Source of the DNA: Acanthopleura granulata | Taxonomy: Eukaryota > Mollusca > Polyplacophora > Chitonida > Chitonidae | Direction: 5' to 3' | Length of the DNA stretch: 64,000 bases | Assembly (NCBI GenBank): GCA_016165875.1 | Contig: JABBOT010000080.1 | Location: 36,989,763-37,053,762, forward strand | Shown: piece by piece, positions 35,651 to 49,799 of the stretch | How the letters are laid out: every line of letters starts with the position of its first letter | Position numbering within the stretch: position 1 is the stretch's first letter | Notes under the pieces: model-generated | Told to the model about the DNA's origin: nothing | Databases searched by the model: none | Seen by the model: the letters and a program-made list of their open reading frames with translations, nothing else | Translations under genes and position numbers: made by a program

Positions 35651-38600
35651 GTCACAATCAGTGTACAGAAATGTCTGTTATAGAGCAATCTCGTGTACAT
35701 GTGTCTGCATGTAGAAAATGCGCATATACATGTTCATCCTGTATTCCATGAGGATGTACGACCACAGAAAACCGATGACATATTCGACCGTGGGCAGGCT
35801 TCAAACGAACAGGCCATATAACTCCTACGGGCTTAACTTGGCCTCGGTAATGTCCTATAAAGACACTTGTTGGATTGCCCAGCATGGTGTTTCCGGAAGT
35901 CGGCTGATTGCTTGAAGATTCATACAGTCATGTACACTTTTAATTGAATGTGGAGAATTAACCTGAAGTGTGGTGATACTGGATATTTGCTTGAGCATTA
36001 ATTCTTTTACAAATTGCTTAGTATTTCTTGTTTTTTGATGATGATGATTTTTTGAAGGCGATGATGAATAAGCATGTACAAGTGCGTAACATTCTTACAG
36101 ACAAAATTCCTGTGATGGTGAATATGCATGAGAATACTGTTTTGAAACTGGTTTCACCCTAATGAATTACAGATGAATATTAAGTTTCAGACAGTTTCAT
36201 TCATTTTCAACTGATTTTTGACTGTTCTTGTCTGGTTTGGAACTGTGGAAGTTTTCCCAACATTTTTTCAAAAACAGTTTGTCAAGTTAAATTGAATTTG
36301 TTTCTGCATGGCTTTACTATGACAAGTTACAGATCCAGTTTGAGTTTTTCAACAAAATTATTGCCAGTTTTTTGTCTTTGTTTTGGTCTGTGACATATAT
36401 GGAGGATAAAACTGATAGAGGACATGTATTAGCAAAGCAATGCAGTGTACTTGCAGAAGTCTTGATACCATACAAGTATTAGTGCCTTTATATGAGATCA
36501 CTGTGCTGTGTTGCTGCAGATCATTCTCTTTAATGACAAGGGTAAAAGAATACAGGGCTTCTAAGTCCCCCTTTTTTTTTCCAGAAATATTCGGTATAAT
36601 TAAAATGGGATATGAAGTATTCAATTCTACGTGGGGCAAATGTCTGGAGGATTGTTGTCAGTATGAGGAGCTTAACAGAGATAATTGATTTAGTGGTTTT
36701 TGAGAAGATTGCTAAACAGTTGTAAAATCAATAACTCATCGTTAGACACAGAAATAAATGCAGTATCCTTGTTTTTGTGCTGAATGACCTGGCATTGCTC
36801 TAGCTCATTGTTTTGCCGGTCAGGTGGGAATTTGTGAGCTGCTTACACTGTGAGATATGGAGACAGTTGGCTTCCAAGCACAGAACCCTGGAAGAGTTGC
36901 TAACTTTAAATGAATCATAATTATTTAAAGTCACTGTTGGAGCGATAATGGTTGGCCCAGTATTACTCTGGACGTCTGCTGACTGCCTCTTGTTTGTAGA
37001 AGGCCTGCTGTGCTTTCAGTATATCTCGATCTGGAAAAAAATTACGGGCAAAAAAGTCCAAAAAAAAAAAAAAATGTGCCCAGTGGGAGTGAATCTCTGT
37101 GGAAGGCATTTCTGTAACATGCTTGATATCTGTACATTTCCCTTTCCCAGTCCACAGGCTTTCCACTGCTGCTAAAGAATTGATCAATACAGTTTACGTG
37201 AATTTCTCTGTACTTGCTGTGGCTTGGGGCAAATCTCACTACCCAAACAGGCTTTTTTCTCTAATCCATTGTGATGTCAGGAAAGGATTTATATAAACTT
37301 GTTTCTGGATGCAACTGAAAATAATTCTGCTGCAGGCAGATCTGTCGAACATCGTAATTAATAAATGGCTCTGATATAAAGAGTATGAAAAACACAAATG
37401 TGACAGTATTTCACAGAGGGATCTACCAGACACGGGCCTGATCCTGTAGGACCCCTGGCCTGCTGACATGTGCCATTAGCACACATCGGGTTTGCCCGTA
37501 GCTGCACAGGCGGATGAATCTCACTGGTGTGTTTAACAGTGAAGTGGATAAACCCAACTGGTATTGTCTAAGTGGAGGAATCAGAGTGTTAGTGTACAAG
37601 TGGATGACTGAGTGGTGAATTGCCACTCAGTGACTGTACATGACTATAGTGGACAAGTCATACACACAGATATTACATCCATCTTTGGTGACTGAGTGGC
37701 ATTGTACATTGCATATGTAGAGGAATCAGACGTGTATTGCATAAATCAGTTGTACCATTGATAAACTGGATGAAATGAAAGTGGTACTGCGAATGAAACT
37801 GGTACCCTCATAGGTACATGTACCTAACAGGTGAAAAAGCTCTGGCCATAAGATGACATTTGAGCCTTCCAATGCAGGAACTAAATCAATAGGTGATCTG
37901 CCTCGGTGGTCAGGTTTTAGCGCCTGCAGTATACCTTTCAGTTAATTCTCACATTTTTTTCTGTAAAACATCATGTTCTCAGGGTCAGTGTATTAACTCT
38001 TTTACTTCTACTTGCAGTTCATAGTGGCTCAACTTCTGTGCTCAATGGCACAGATGGCCCGCTGATCAATCTCATTGGGTCATTTTGTTGCCTTTATCCA
38101 GTACCTTCTGATTTGTGGTTGGTACATTAAAGTGGGTGCTAATTGGTAAACATGTATTTTGAAGATCCCTTACAACCAATTAATTACAGGTAGCAGAGGG
38201 TGAAATATTTCATAGCAAAAGAGTTAAATCACACATTTTTTCACAAAAATCATGTTATTGTTGTATGATGTTTTCATCTCAAGCGGTGACGAAATTTATG
38301 TAAATTTGCCAGCGAAAGCTTACTTTTAGAATTCTACTTAAAATTCACAAAGTCATTTTCCCTGAGGGGCTTCAGCACACCAGATCCCCAACCAGGACTT
38401 CACCAAGGACCTGACTGGACCCTGGCATTTGAGGTAACTCTCTTCTTTGGTCTTATTTGAATTGACAGCTCTGCTAGTGGTCAGAAGTACATGTAATGGA
38501 GATTTAGGCATCTCCGAGTCAGCGAGGACCAATTATGACAGTATATGTAGATGTATGCACACCTCAGGCTCTGTTTAATGTGTCCAAGATTAGACATTCT

Positions 38601-39395
38601 TCTACGTTTTGACTTCAGAAATTGCCACAAATGGTAGCATTCATTGTTTTTAATGTTACATGCATAAACGAAGCCAAAAAATTTTGAAACTTTTCACATT
38701 TTTCATGCTAGATTTTTTATTTGATTATAGTTTTAAAATGGTTTGTGATATAATGTTTGTGTCCTGTGCCTTGACCTCTGCCCTTTCTTTCTCACATGGT
38801 TGCCATTATGCGATGGTCTGTTTGTATCTGAATGGATTAGCCCTGTGGCTAACAGTGGGCATTGATCGATTATTAATGAATATTGATCACTTGGGTAATT
38901 TAATAATGGTTCAACCCCCGGTTGGATGGAGATGGTTAACGTGCCATTATTTCTTGGATTCCGATCGTCATGGTCCATCCTTCAGCTCTGAAACCGCTAA
39001 AAATCATGCATTCCGTCTTTATAAAAAGTCAATTTAGTTGTCATTTCAAAGGGACAGTACCAAAGCATCTTGGAAAATCGACAACCGGAACTGTGTTTGG
39101 GAAATCGAAATGAAGCAGTTTGCTTGCATTGGCTGTGAAAGATGAGGCGATTATCTGCTGGACCCAGTGCTGTAGTTAAGTCCTATTTTCACGCCTTGCC
39201 TCTCTGGCAGACAACACCAGCGCCACGTCTCTTCTGAGCCGTTAGTGAAGTGTTGGCCAGATTCCCCAAGTCTCACGAACTCCTGACAACAGACAGGGGC
39301 TCACACTTCTTAAGCTGAGCAGGCCAGGCCCGGCTGGCCAGGCCCAGGTGTAAAGTTGCTATTACTGTCCACAGGAGCACAAATAGCTGAAACCA
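35651..39395. other. Unique sequence, possible SINE head only
   Basis: A fragment at 37897-37935 (CTGCCTCGGTGGTCAGG) resembles the SINE family B head. No convincing exon was found. Confidence 0.35.
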
Positions 39396-39481
39396 GGGTG
39401 CTGACAGCTGAGTACAGTGTACCACTAAGTGTGGAAGAGGGTGCTGACAGCTGAGTACAGTGTACCACTAAGTGTGGAAGA
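39396..39481. repeat. 43-bp direct duplication
   Basis: GGGTGCTGACAGCTGAGTAC onward occurs twice, at 39396 and 39439, with no visible difference. Confidence 0.95.
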
Positions 39482-40387
39482 GGGTGGTTGGTAAGTGCCT
39501 AAAGTCCACCTTTAAACATGAAACCAGTGATGTTAACATAATACATACCTGTAGTGTTATTCAAAAATTTTGAAAAAAAAGGTTTCAGTTGATGACCAAT
39601 TGACACCAAAAGTAATATGCTATGCCTTGTATTTTGCCATAAGTGATGCACTTTTCTAAGTGAATTTTTAGGACAAATGGTGGAGTTCAAAAAGTTTTAA
39701 AAGTGCATGTGCTGGGCATTTGAAATATGGTTGACCATCTGTAAAGTTGACATTTCCATGAATGTCACACTAAGAGGCAATATCACAACTGTGTCAATGA
39801 TGTCTACAGACCTTGCTTGCTGAAATACTTTTGCCGATATACTTTTAAGCCAATAAAACCTATGCTGTCCTGTCAAATTTAACTGCCCTTGATGGCTAAA
39901 GTTAACCTCTCACTCGCAGGATTGCACAAGACACCAATTGTTGTATATAAGTATATACCTTAATAAGCCTGTATAAATTACATATCAGGAGAGGAAATTT
40001 CTGCATTCCCCTCTGTCATTGTTTGTGGGGCCTTGGAGGGTGTAAATGATGCACAATATTCTTGAGGCCAATTGCGCAATCTAGCATTCATTGAATATAC
40101 CTCTTATCTCGCACCAATGTGGTGTAGAGAAAGTTGTCTCTGACTTGCTAACAGGCAGTGGTTTACTGAGAGTTCCCAGCTTCCGTACCTTCATTGCATC
40201 GGAGTAAAAACCCTTGCGTTTGACGTCAATCAAATTATCAACACCCTGGAGTCCTTCCTGGCCTGGCATACTGTGTTTTCATCACTGTTTGGTACAGGCT
40301 AATAAATAGTGAAACAGTCAGGTGATGTATGTGTATTTTACACAGCCTACCGTCCATAATTGTGACTTGCCATTTACTGCTAATGGT

Positions 40388-40460
40388 TAACTGTTACAGT
40401 CCAAGTCAACTGTAACAGTCCGAGGTCAACTGTTACAGTCCAAGGTCAAGTGTTATAATC
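40388..40460. repeat. 20-bp tandem repeat, about four copies
   Basis: Imperfect copies of AACTGTTACAGTCCAAGGTC. It lies beside, but is unrelated to, the 54-bp array. Confidence 0.85.
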
Positions 40461-40469
40461 CAAGATATA

Positions 40470-41030
40470 TATTGGCATATATGTTTGGTAGGTGTGCATT
40501 TGATGTACCACACATTGGCTACATTTTGGTTGGTGGGTGTATATTTGACGCATCACACATTGGTTACATGTTGGTATATATAGTTGGTGGATACATATTT
40601 GATGTACCACACGTTGGTTTCTTATTGGTATATATAGTTGGTGGATGTATATTTGATGTACCACACATTGGTTACATATTGGTATATGTAGTTAGTGTGT
40701 GTATTTGACTCACCACACATTGGTTATGTTTTGCTATATATAGTTGGTTGGTGTATATTTGATGTACCACACATTGGTTTAATGCTGGTATATAAAGTTG
40801 TTGGGTGCGTATTTGAAGTACCACACATTGGTTTAATACTGTTATATAAAGTTGGTGGGTGTGTATTTGAAGTACCACACATTAGTTTAATACTGGTATA
40901 TAAAGTTATTGGGTGTGTATTTGAAGTACCACACATTGGTTACATATTGGTATATATAGTTCATGGGTACATATTTGACATACCACACATTGAAATTGGT
41001 ATAGATAGTTGATGGGTGTAAATTAACACA
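40470..41030. repeat. 54-bp minisatellite, about ten copies
   Basis: The unit contains GTATATTTGATGTACCACAC, ATTGGTTACATATTGGTATA and TATAGTTGGTGG. Because 54 is divisible by three, the plus strand is open as an 18-residue hydrophobic repeat (GCVFEVPHIGLILLYKV) and the minus strand is partly open. No start or splice context supports translation. Confidence 0.93.
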
Positions 41031-42480
41031 CGGTTTGGTGGTGGCATACAAGTCCATACATGTTGGTGTATAAATTACAGCACACTACCATTGGCATGAA
41101 GTTGATGGGTGCTAGTATCCATATACTACCACACACACTCACAGTTGTTAGTGAATCCCACATCCATAACAGCCAGATTAATATGACCTATCTCTACATG
41201 TATATTTCACATTCCTGACATTGATCTGTACAGTATAATCCCCTCATGGATTTGACAGACAGCAGGTAATTAGCTGATTGGTTATTAAGCTAAATTAGCT
41301 CTTATCAGATAGGGACTGCTTTCACAAGACTTCGTTATCAGGTTTTCATAACATTTCTTGTAATTCACGTCGCCGTATGACTCTTCAACCCAGACGTTTA
41401 TTGAGAAAAAAACTTAAGAGATACATTACCGATGAAGTTTGGTGTAAGGTACCTCAGGGCTGGATACATGGTACCCCTGTTGTGGTACTCCAAATATGGA
41501 TCATACATGTGGGCATGCTGAAGTGCCCTGCAAGCTCTGAGAAACCAAGAAATGAATATAGCAGTTCAAGTCTGACTGTATAAAGACAACAAACAAAACA
41601 TTTGCACTTGACTCTGAGTCCAGCTGTTCCTGGAAGTTCTGTGTCAAGCTGTATCACCAGATTAACTGTTTTACTGTCTTATTCACTCTGGCTGTGCCTG
41701 GAATTTCTGTTTCAAGCTGTTTCATGAAAACAGTTTCACCTACAGTACATTTATCCCTTTCACGTATACACTAGTTATGCCTGAGCGTTGTGTTTTTCAG
41801 GCTGTTCCACTAAAACATTTCTACCTACATTTATTCTTTTCACAAACTCTAGTTATGCCTGTGATTTCTGTTTTACCCACATTTATGTGTTTCACATATT
41901 ATTTCAATCTGTGTCACCAGGAAAATATGTGTATGCATAGACTATCTGTTTCTAGTTGCATGAAACAACTTTTTTTATTAGGTAACTGACAGTTCCATTG
42001 GGAATCTGAGTTCCATTTTTGCGGAAAATATACATGCATGTGTTATCTTTTTTAATGTCTTCATAGCCAGGTGCTTTTAAGCCTTGCACTTAATTTGAGG
42101 CTGCAGAATAAGCTTAGAAGCAGGTCACTCAGCACAAGATTGTAGTTTTCCAGGTAGGTAGTATTAAGTTGAGTGAACTTCCTCTCGCCTTTTCTTTTGC
42201 CTGTGCATTTATCCTAGGTTACATGTAGCTCTGTGTTAACAGCGTATAGCCGTAACTCCAGAACATCTGTATTTTTAGCCACACGCACATACAGTGTTAT
42301 ATAACTGGGAATGAAGGAGTTTTTGTTTATAGAGACACATGTACAGTTTAGTTTGCGTGGACAGCAGGGTAAGGTGTCTGAGCAATTATGAGCACAAGGT
42401 GCCCTTTGTTCTGCCGACAGCAGTGACAGTTTAACGAATCCATAATAGACATCTTTGTTTTAGTTTCTTTTTCTTTTATT
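41031..42480. other. Unique sequence, nothing recognised
   Basis: Short unsupported open frames only. Confidence 0.4.
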
Positions 42481-42482
42481 AC

Positions 42483-42637
42483 CTGTAAAATTTTGCTGGG
42501 TTCCACCTGAAGCATATTGACATATTTTACCTGATCATTCTGTTTGAGTGTCTGCAGGCCTGTCAGAACGTTCAGGTTCCCTTGGTGTGTGTGACCTACA
42601 TATAGATCTCCATACAGAGAGCAATCTGGCTCCTGCT
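42483..42637 (-). CDS. Candidate minus-strand internal exon
   Basis: Between an acceptor GGGAATATGCAG| and a donor TTTTACAG|GTAATA lie 51 open codons with balanced composition, including LYVGHTHQGNLNVLTGLQ and QVEPSKILQ. It looks protein-like but is not recognised, and no partner exon is identified. Confidence 0.28.
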
Positions 42638-42999
42638 CTGCATATTCCCACTTCATTACTCAAGTGTATACTCATCAGCTAATTGCGGCCATGTTGTGTA
42701 GAATGAACTTACGCTTAGTGTTGCTCACGGCAAACATGTACCCTCGCATGAAATTTTTACATGTAATTAACATGTCTTTTAGCGGATTTGAGCTGCACAG
42801 TGGTATATTTACACCACCACGCCGTTGTTTTTTTTTTTTTATTTACTTATTTGACCGACATGAAACAAAGCTGATGTTTCACAACCAATCCTCTACTTTG
42901 TTTACTGTAATGTTGTAACCTTTGAGCGTGCACTTGCATGGTGTTGCATTCCGACATGCGTGCTACATAATCGTGAAGCTGCCAATTCCTTACCAGATT

Positions 43000-45390
43000 A
43001 TTGCCACTCAACTAGTCTCATCAATTTTTGAACTGCTGGCGTAGCTCAGAAATTGTTTTTGGCCAGTTAATTTAGGAGTGCATAAAAAATAGGTTGGGAA
43101 AATTGATCTTGGTCACATCAGCGTGAAGATCTGCATGTGAAGGTAACTTTTGGTTATCAGCTTGTTTTTGCTTGTGGGATTTTTGCGTGCTAACAAAATT
43201 ACATGACAAGAATTCAGGGCATTATTCAATTATTGAAGGCGCAGAAAGTCTTAAGCTATTTCATTTGAGTTCTGTTTTGAGAAGAAAATGACAGAAGAGT
43301 GGGATTTCCAAAAAGATATATGTGTTTTGTACTCATACATTTATCACCAAAGAACAAATTCTGACATGTTTATGTTTTCACATAGGAATAATTGGGTGAT
43401 TAATCTGTAGAGGCTGCCGTAATAGGCCATAACTCAGTTTAAAACTTGTGTAGAAAGCTTGATGTCACTCTCATGCTGCACTTAGAACATTCAGAAAAAA
43501 AGACTTTTGATTCCTAGATAGGCATTGTTTAACAGTTGACTGTTATAGGCATGCATCTTATGAAAGACGACAGTGTATAGTACATTAGCATCATATTTAC
43601 ATATATCTTGTGAAATGATGCTTCCCTAAATGTTGTTGGTCTGACAATTTTTTATAATTGACCTTTTTTGTCAAGTATGATTAATTGCATATGAGAAAAA
43701 CCAATTTGCATCAAATGTATCATTTTAAGACCTTTATGTGCTTCTGAAATGTATATTATGTACCTGCAGGCCAAACGGCCCATTGTGTCTGCAGGGAACT
43801 CTTTTGTCTTTTGGCTAGCCTAAATATGCTTGGATCATAGTCAGGTAACAGCTCCCCCTCCCCTCTTTGTCAAAAGAAACATTTTTCCACAACAGAAGAT
43901 TTGCAACAGTTACCTTATATATTCAACACACCATGACCTCTCTTCAGGATTTTAGAAGCTTTAGAGTTATAATTGTTTGTGCATTTCAGGTTACTGGTCT
44001 CTGTTTTAAAATCATGCTCCATCACCTACATGTAGTCCTGGTAGTCTTCAACTTGAAGTTACATGAATTGTTGTATCCATTACACAGATGTTGCAGATGT
44101 CTCCATGGCTCTCATTGGTTCAGTCCTGTAAAGCTATCCCCATGGGCCATAGCCCACAACCAGCTGATTGAGGCCATATAAGAGTTATACATGTAGGTAC
44201 AGCTTTTACAGTATATGATGCTATGGTTTTAAGATAAGGTAAGTTTGACAACTGAGGTCTAGTTTCCTCCATCTGTATACCTGACGTGTATAATTCTGTG
44301 TTAATAAATACCAGTCACACAAGGGAATAATTAAATAATGCTTTTTGTATTAGTTCTATCAGTTTTCCCGAGATTGTGCACCTGTAGGACGTATTTGTGA
44401 TGAGCATGCTGAAAGTACAAAGTGATAAGGCCAGCTGCATCTACTCATACATACATGCACCAAACCAAACTCCATACATGCACATCTACTTATGTCTCTG
44501 TCACAGTATCAAAGACAACCTCACACATTCACACCTACATGTAAATGTGGGAACAGCTGAAAATAGCTGCTCTTCTGATATATTATCTGCCCCTGACAGC
44601 CCAAGGCCTGTGGATCTGGTGTTAAGATGAAAAGTGAGATACATATGTGAGTATTAAGATACAAGCTGTTGCCCCCTCTCACCCCAGCATTGCAGGCTGG
44701 GCATACACGGGACACAGCAGCCCTGCTCTCCAAAGACAGAGAGACTGAGATCACAGAAGCAGCACATCTTACTGTGCATGAATGCGTGTCCTGGAGTAGT
44801 ATCGTACCTCTGTGGTACTAACTCTGTTAGTTAAATACATTGTGGCATTCGGATGCAGCAGTGTGCAGCATTTCTGCCATTTGTTATCAGACCCAGGTAA
44901 GATTTATCATACAGATGTCTGAAGTGTCATACTAACTTGGGGAAAAATTGTCATGTGTCATTTTTTTCTGGTTTCATCGAGGCCATGAATTGGAACAGCT
45001 ACGCAGCTTGGGGAATAAATCACAATGATGGCATTATGTAAACATCAGTATAAGGTTGATAAATTCATATGTTTGGTTTAAACTTATACAAATGTACATT
45101 GTCAATCCCTCGGTCTGTTCCCATATTGTCATGGTCCTTGGGGTCGACTTTGACACAAGCTTATGGTTGTAGTCTGTCTGTCATTGAAATATCTTGAAAA
45201 GAGATTCTTGTATTATTATCAAATTTGTTGAACTTGTTATGTCCCACCTCATTGAGAGGGGGAATATATATGTAGCGATCGCCTTTGCCGTGTATCCGTT
45301 TTGCTCAAATTTGTGCAACTATTACACATAGGATTCTTGAACTCCCACAAAGTGTCAAAATGACCTGAAGTTGTTCACTGTCAGGTTACA
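43000..45390. other. Unique sequence, nothing recognised
   Basis: No repeat array and no supported exon. Confidence 0.35.
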
Positions 45391-45394
45391 TATG

Positions 45395-45690
45395 ACCACC
45401 CCGGTGGCTTGTGGTTGGAGCGTCTGCCTCGAGTTTGGGTCAGATCTGGGATCATTCCCGGAAAGAGCATTGGTCAGCTTGGTGTCGGTATAATGTAACT
45501 GGGTGGGATGTCATGTCTGGTGTCTTAGGCATGATGTTCCAGTGGCAACAGCACTTTGGCAGCATGGACTCGCTCTGCCACAAGAAAACACAGTATATAT
45601 GTATATATATACATTCTAATTAAAGGACTCCTGGTCGTCATATGACTGAAAAATTGTTAAGTACGATATAAAACCCCAAGCATACATATT
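45395..45690 (+). mobile_element. SINE family B copy with an internal deletion
   Basis: The head CCCCGGTGGCTTGTGGTTGG and the tail AAAACCCCAAGCATAC match the other family B copies. About 80 bp after the tRNA-like part are missing relative to 10739-11075. Confidence 0.82.
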
Positions 45691-46289
45691 GTCAGGGTTT
45701 TTTTTCACATTTCGATCTATTTTAGGAGTTGTCTGCCCTTGAACATAGTTTTCAAGTATGTGTAGAACATATCTCGGCAACTATTAGGCATAGGATTCTC
45801 AAACTCAGACAGAGTGTGCAAAATGACTTGAGGTTGTGAATGTCAGGTTATTTTTTCACGTTTCAGTATGTTTTAGAAGTTGTCTGCCCTTGTGCATATT
45901 GATCAACTTTGTGCGCAGACCCAATTCTCTTGACTTAATGTTCACCAACACGAAGAGAGGTACAGATTGTAACTGCCCCCTGCTTTTTTTCTTGTCACAA
46001 CATTTGTCCATATCATTATTGGATCCATACCTCTGTGAAATGTGTCTTTGTTTCTTGTTATCTCTTCATTTGCGTCTTATGCAGGTTGTGCATTTGCACG
46101 CAAGTGCACTTAGTCTCTTACAGATATGTTAATACTGTGCACCAATACTCATCACCAAAATTATATTATATGATCCTATTTGGCCTCAAAACAAGCATTT
46201 CTATGGTCAGAGTTCTTGAAAAATAGTTATAGCTGTATATTTTGTATATAGAGTGTTTCTCAACAGACATGAATGAACAATATGAGTTT

Positions 46290-46360
46290 TTTTGTTTGTT
46301 TTTTTTTTTATTTTGTTGTTTTTTTTGTTTGTTTTTTTTTTTGTTTTTTTTTTGTTTTCC
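46290..46360. repeat. Poly-T/G low-complexity tract
   Basis: About 70 bp of T runs separated by single G residues. This may be a decayed retroposon tail in reverse orientation. Confidence 0.8.
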
Positions 46361-47234
46361 TTGTTTCTACAATATACTATTAGGATCACATAGTAAAACT
46401 CCCAGGTCAGTTTTATAATCTTGGCCACATTGTGGCAGTACATGTATCAAGAACAGGAAGTCTCTTGTCAAGTGTAATAGCATTGAGCATTTAGTTCGGT
46501 AATGTTTACCCACATGTACAATGAATGTTGGTGTTTTCATTTGGGTTGATTCTCTGGTGAATGCTGAGGTTATCTGTCCGTCTGCTTATGTGGCACGATT
46601 TCTGAGCAGAAGTCCGAGTTTATTTGATCATAAAAAAGGGGATTGAATGGCCGAGCCAGGTGTTGACTAAAATTTTGTGGCAGGGTGAGCTTTCCATTAC
46701 CTGAATAAAAAGCAGTTGGAAGCGTATCTTGATGGGATATTTCTGTATGTTCATTGTTAAATGTTTTTGGGAGTGAATGTATTGTGATACAGTTAACAAC
46801 TCATAAAAATTAATCTCACTTGAGTATTGACAAATCATATTCAGCATTCATTTTTACTAATGGATTGAAGTTATTCAGGTTTTTATGTCAGGGATCATAA
46901 AGGCACTAGTTACTTTGGTGGTCACGTAACTCAGTAACCAATGAGAAGACTTCTGTGTGGAAACCACTGACAGAAGCTTTCATTAGATAGGAGTGTCAGG
47001 TATTTGGACTCCATACAGCAGTTTCCCTGTTTCTTTCTTCTGTCCTCTGTCCTTGGCTTATACTGATGGCCACGTTGCCATCATTTGAATGAAACATTCT
47101 GGCATGTTCATACTGAAGTGGTATTACATGAACAAATCTTGAGTGTAATCAGCCATAGAGTTGCTAGGGCACACATGGGTAGGCTCAAACCTGACTTTGC
47201 GCAGGGAATAGGTAAATCCCGGCATCTCTCAGGG

Positions 47235-47374
47235 GCCTTTGTGACATAGTTCATGTGACCGTTTGCACAATGTAACTTTTGTTGAGGGTCCTCCACCAAT
47301 ATGGGCTTTTGTGACATAGTTCATGTGACCGTTTGCACAATGTAACTTTTGTTGAGGGTCCTCCACCAATATGG
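47235..47374. repeat. 70-bp near-perfect tandem duplication
   Basis: TTTGTGACATAGTTCATGTG to CCTCCACCAATATGG is repeated at exactly 70-bp spacing. The copies are nearly identical, so the event looks recent. Confidence 0.96.
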
Positions 47375-48484
47375 TCACCCATTCTGTACCTCACATGTGG
47401 GACAGTTCTTATATAACTTGCCAAAGGTAATCATGGTTTAGGTTGGGCAAACAGATTGTGCTCACCCATAATGTTTACCCGCATCATGATCATGGTACAA
47501 TTTAAACATTCTTCATTGTGGCATTGAGCAGCAGTCTAAGAAATAAATTAGTAATCAGTTAAAATCTGTTATTCATAATATTCAAAAATTTCAAGGTTTT
47601 ATGATCAACCCTAAGTGTCATAACCAGAGACTTCATTTTATATTCTACATATGTAACAGTATTATGGGGATTAGGATTCGGGTTTCTGGTTCGAAATCTG
47701 ACATTGGCTCACTTAATTTTTAGTACTAGAATCTGCACTTTATGTGAAAAGTGCAATCCTAATTAAAATAATGCTGTTACTTAAAATCTACTCTCTAAAT
47801 AAGATCTACCAATCTGATACACTTTAGTGGATGCAAATGCTCTTCAGTTTTCAGTTGTTGTTTTTTCGATGGATTTTTGTGTGTAAATAGGCTGGATTAC
47901 ATGTACTACCCACCAATGTTAAGAACAAAATATAAACCAAAGTTTGCTCATTTGTACTAGGTTGGTCACAGATTCTAGATGATTGAATCCCGCGGATAGA
48001 AATAATCCAGGCTCAGACTGTAATCAAATATTGAGCAAAACCAGAGAAATGAAGTTGTAAACAATGTTTTTTATTATTCAGTCATAACTTTTTTATTTAT
48101 CTGACAACATTTCTCTCATCAAATTTTGCAATCACATATATTTCTAACTTAAAGTTTTATTTTATTGTCCGAGGCGTCATGTTAATCTTCAGCAGTGTAT
48201 AAAGCGAAATGCCTAGCTGACATGTCTGTGTTAGCCCAGCACATAACCAGTGATCGTGTTTGCTCATCGCCTGTAGCTGTGTATAATCAACAGTTACGTT
48301 TTCTCACCTCGTTGTGGTATTTTGTTGTAGTGCGTGTCTGGGAGCCTCATTACCGTGCTCACTGGGCTGAGGAGCAAACACAAAGGCAGGCAGTCTCCGA
48401 ACCTCAAAGAGTGAAGATGACAGCAGCTCCCCTGCAACCCCTTGTACCTTAGTGTTGCAGCTGTGGTACGAGATTTCCCAGACG

Positions 48485-48560
48485 ATGCGACTTCGGTGGC
48501 TGTTCCGCCGTTCCATCACGGGATGTGTCGGACTCTGGCTCATCATGCTCACTATTATTT
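48485..48560 (+). CDS. PXYLP1: Candidate alternative exon 1a (signal anchor) of PXYLP1
   Basis: An ATG with A at -3 opens a 25-codon frame, MRLRWLFRRSITG followed by the hydrophobic CVGLWLIMLTII. It ends in a donor ATTATTT|GTGAGT, in phase 1. Joined to 61108 it forms a tyrosine and continues into IYLV, completing one membrane helix. A short basic tail followed by a helix is the PXYLP1 N-terminal pattern. The intron would be 12.5 kb. The segment is CpG-rich compared with its flanks. It competes with exon 1b at 60050; both may be used from separate promoters. Confidence 0.6.
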
Positions 48561-49799
48561 GTGAGTCAAGCAGTTGTTTGTTTACTCTTTTGTTGTCTTG
48601 TGTCGTATTCACAATGTTTTTGTTTTTACCTGTGTTTTTACATGTGCTTTAGGTTAACAGGTGAGGGAAACTGAATAGGTATCCCCAGGGAAATCATAGC
48701 CTGTGTGCCAATTCTTGCAACATTAAACTGATAGTACTCCGGTAGGAACTATATGGCATTGGTGAGTGGGTTGTTGGTGGGTTTATGTCGTTTTCTGCTG
48801 GAATCCACTTTTCTTCACTCTGGCAGCAAGACCTAATGAAAACGTTTTCAGAACATTCCTCTTTTGGCAAAATAGATGTGCTGCTCTGCCAGTGACTAGG
48901 GAATCAGTTTGAGTCTTTTTGCGCCTGTCAGACAGGAGCTCCTGTTCGCGTACCCAGGAGGGACATTCACCTTCACGGAGGGCACCTGGTCGTGCTGTGA
49001 TGTGTCTGCTGAACTCCAGTCCATGCTCTCCTATTGGCACATGAAGACATACAGGTTGTGGACTGCGAAGTCTGCCTTACGGGGTGTATTTCATGTCCCA
49101 ATCTATTTTAGTTTTGAATGTGTACATATGAGCTTATAGCAAGAGTCTCTTTATTTTTATTTCATTTGTTTTTGTTATCCCTGCATTCTCGCTTACCAAA
49201 ATTTACGTGTACCTAAAAATTATGGTCGCCACTATTTTTCATCAGTCTGTTTGTGCACCCATCTGTCCATGTTTAATACCTGGTATGAAATGAATTATTT
49301 CTACACGGCATGCATGGTGTCGCCAAGCACCAGAAGCCTGTCAAAACTGGCCTCTAGATCTGTCATATATGTATTATTACACATTTATAGCTAATATCAA
49401 ATTGATAACTTTGTTAATGTGTAAAAAGCTAAAGCAAACCGGGTGCTCAGATGATGCCAGGCAGAAAAACTCTTGTACCTATACAGAGTGTACATAGCTT
49501 CTTGCATGGCAGGATATCATCAGATAACATTTACACACAACTACTAAGTAGTTTTATGTGAGAGATACAGGTGTGATCCGCCAAATGAAATGATATGTGA
49601 AAGTTCAGCTGTTTGTGTCATAGGTTCCTTGATGGAGATGATGGAACTGCTTGTCCTTGGTTGACTTCTTTACATTATCTGCCGATAGAGCTATGATATG
49701 ACCTTCTGTAAACTTGATGAAATGCTAGGGATTTCCAGTTGTATTGCTTTTGTGATAAATTGAGATTATCAGTGGTGACTCCCCTGGTGTCACTTAATT

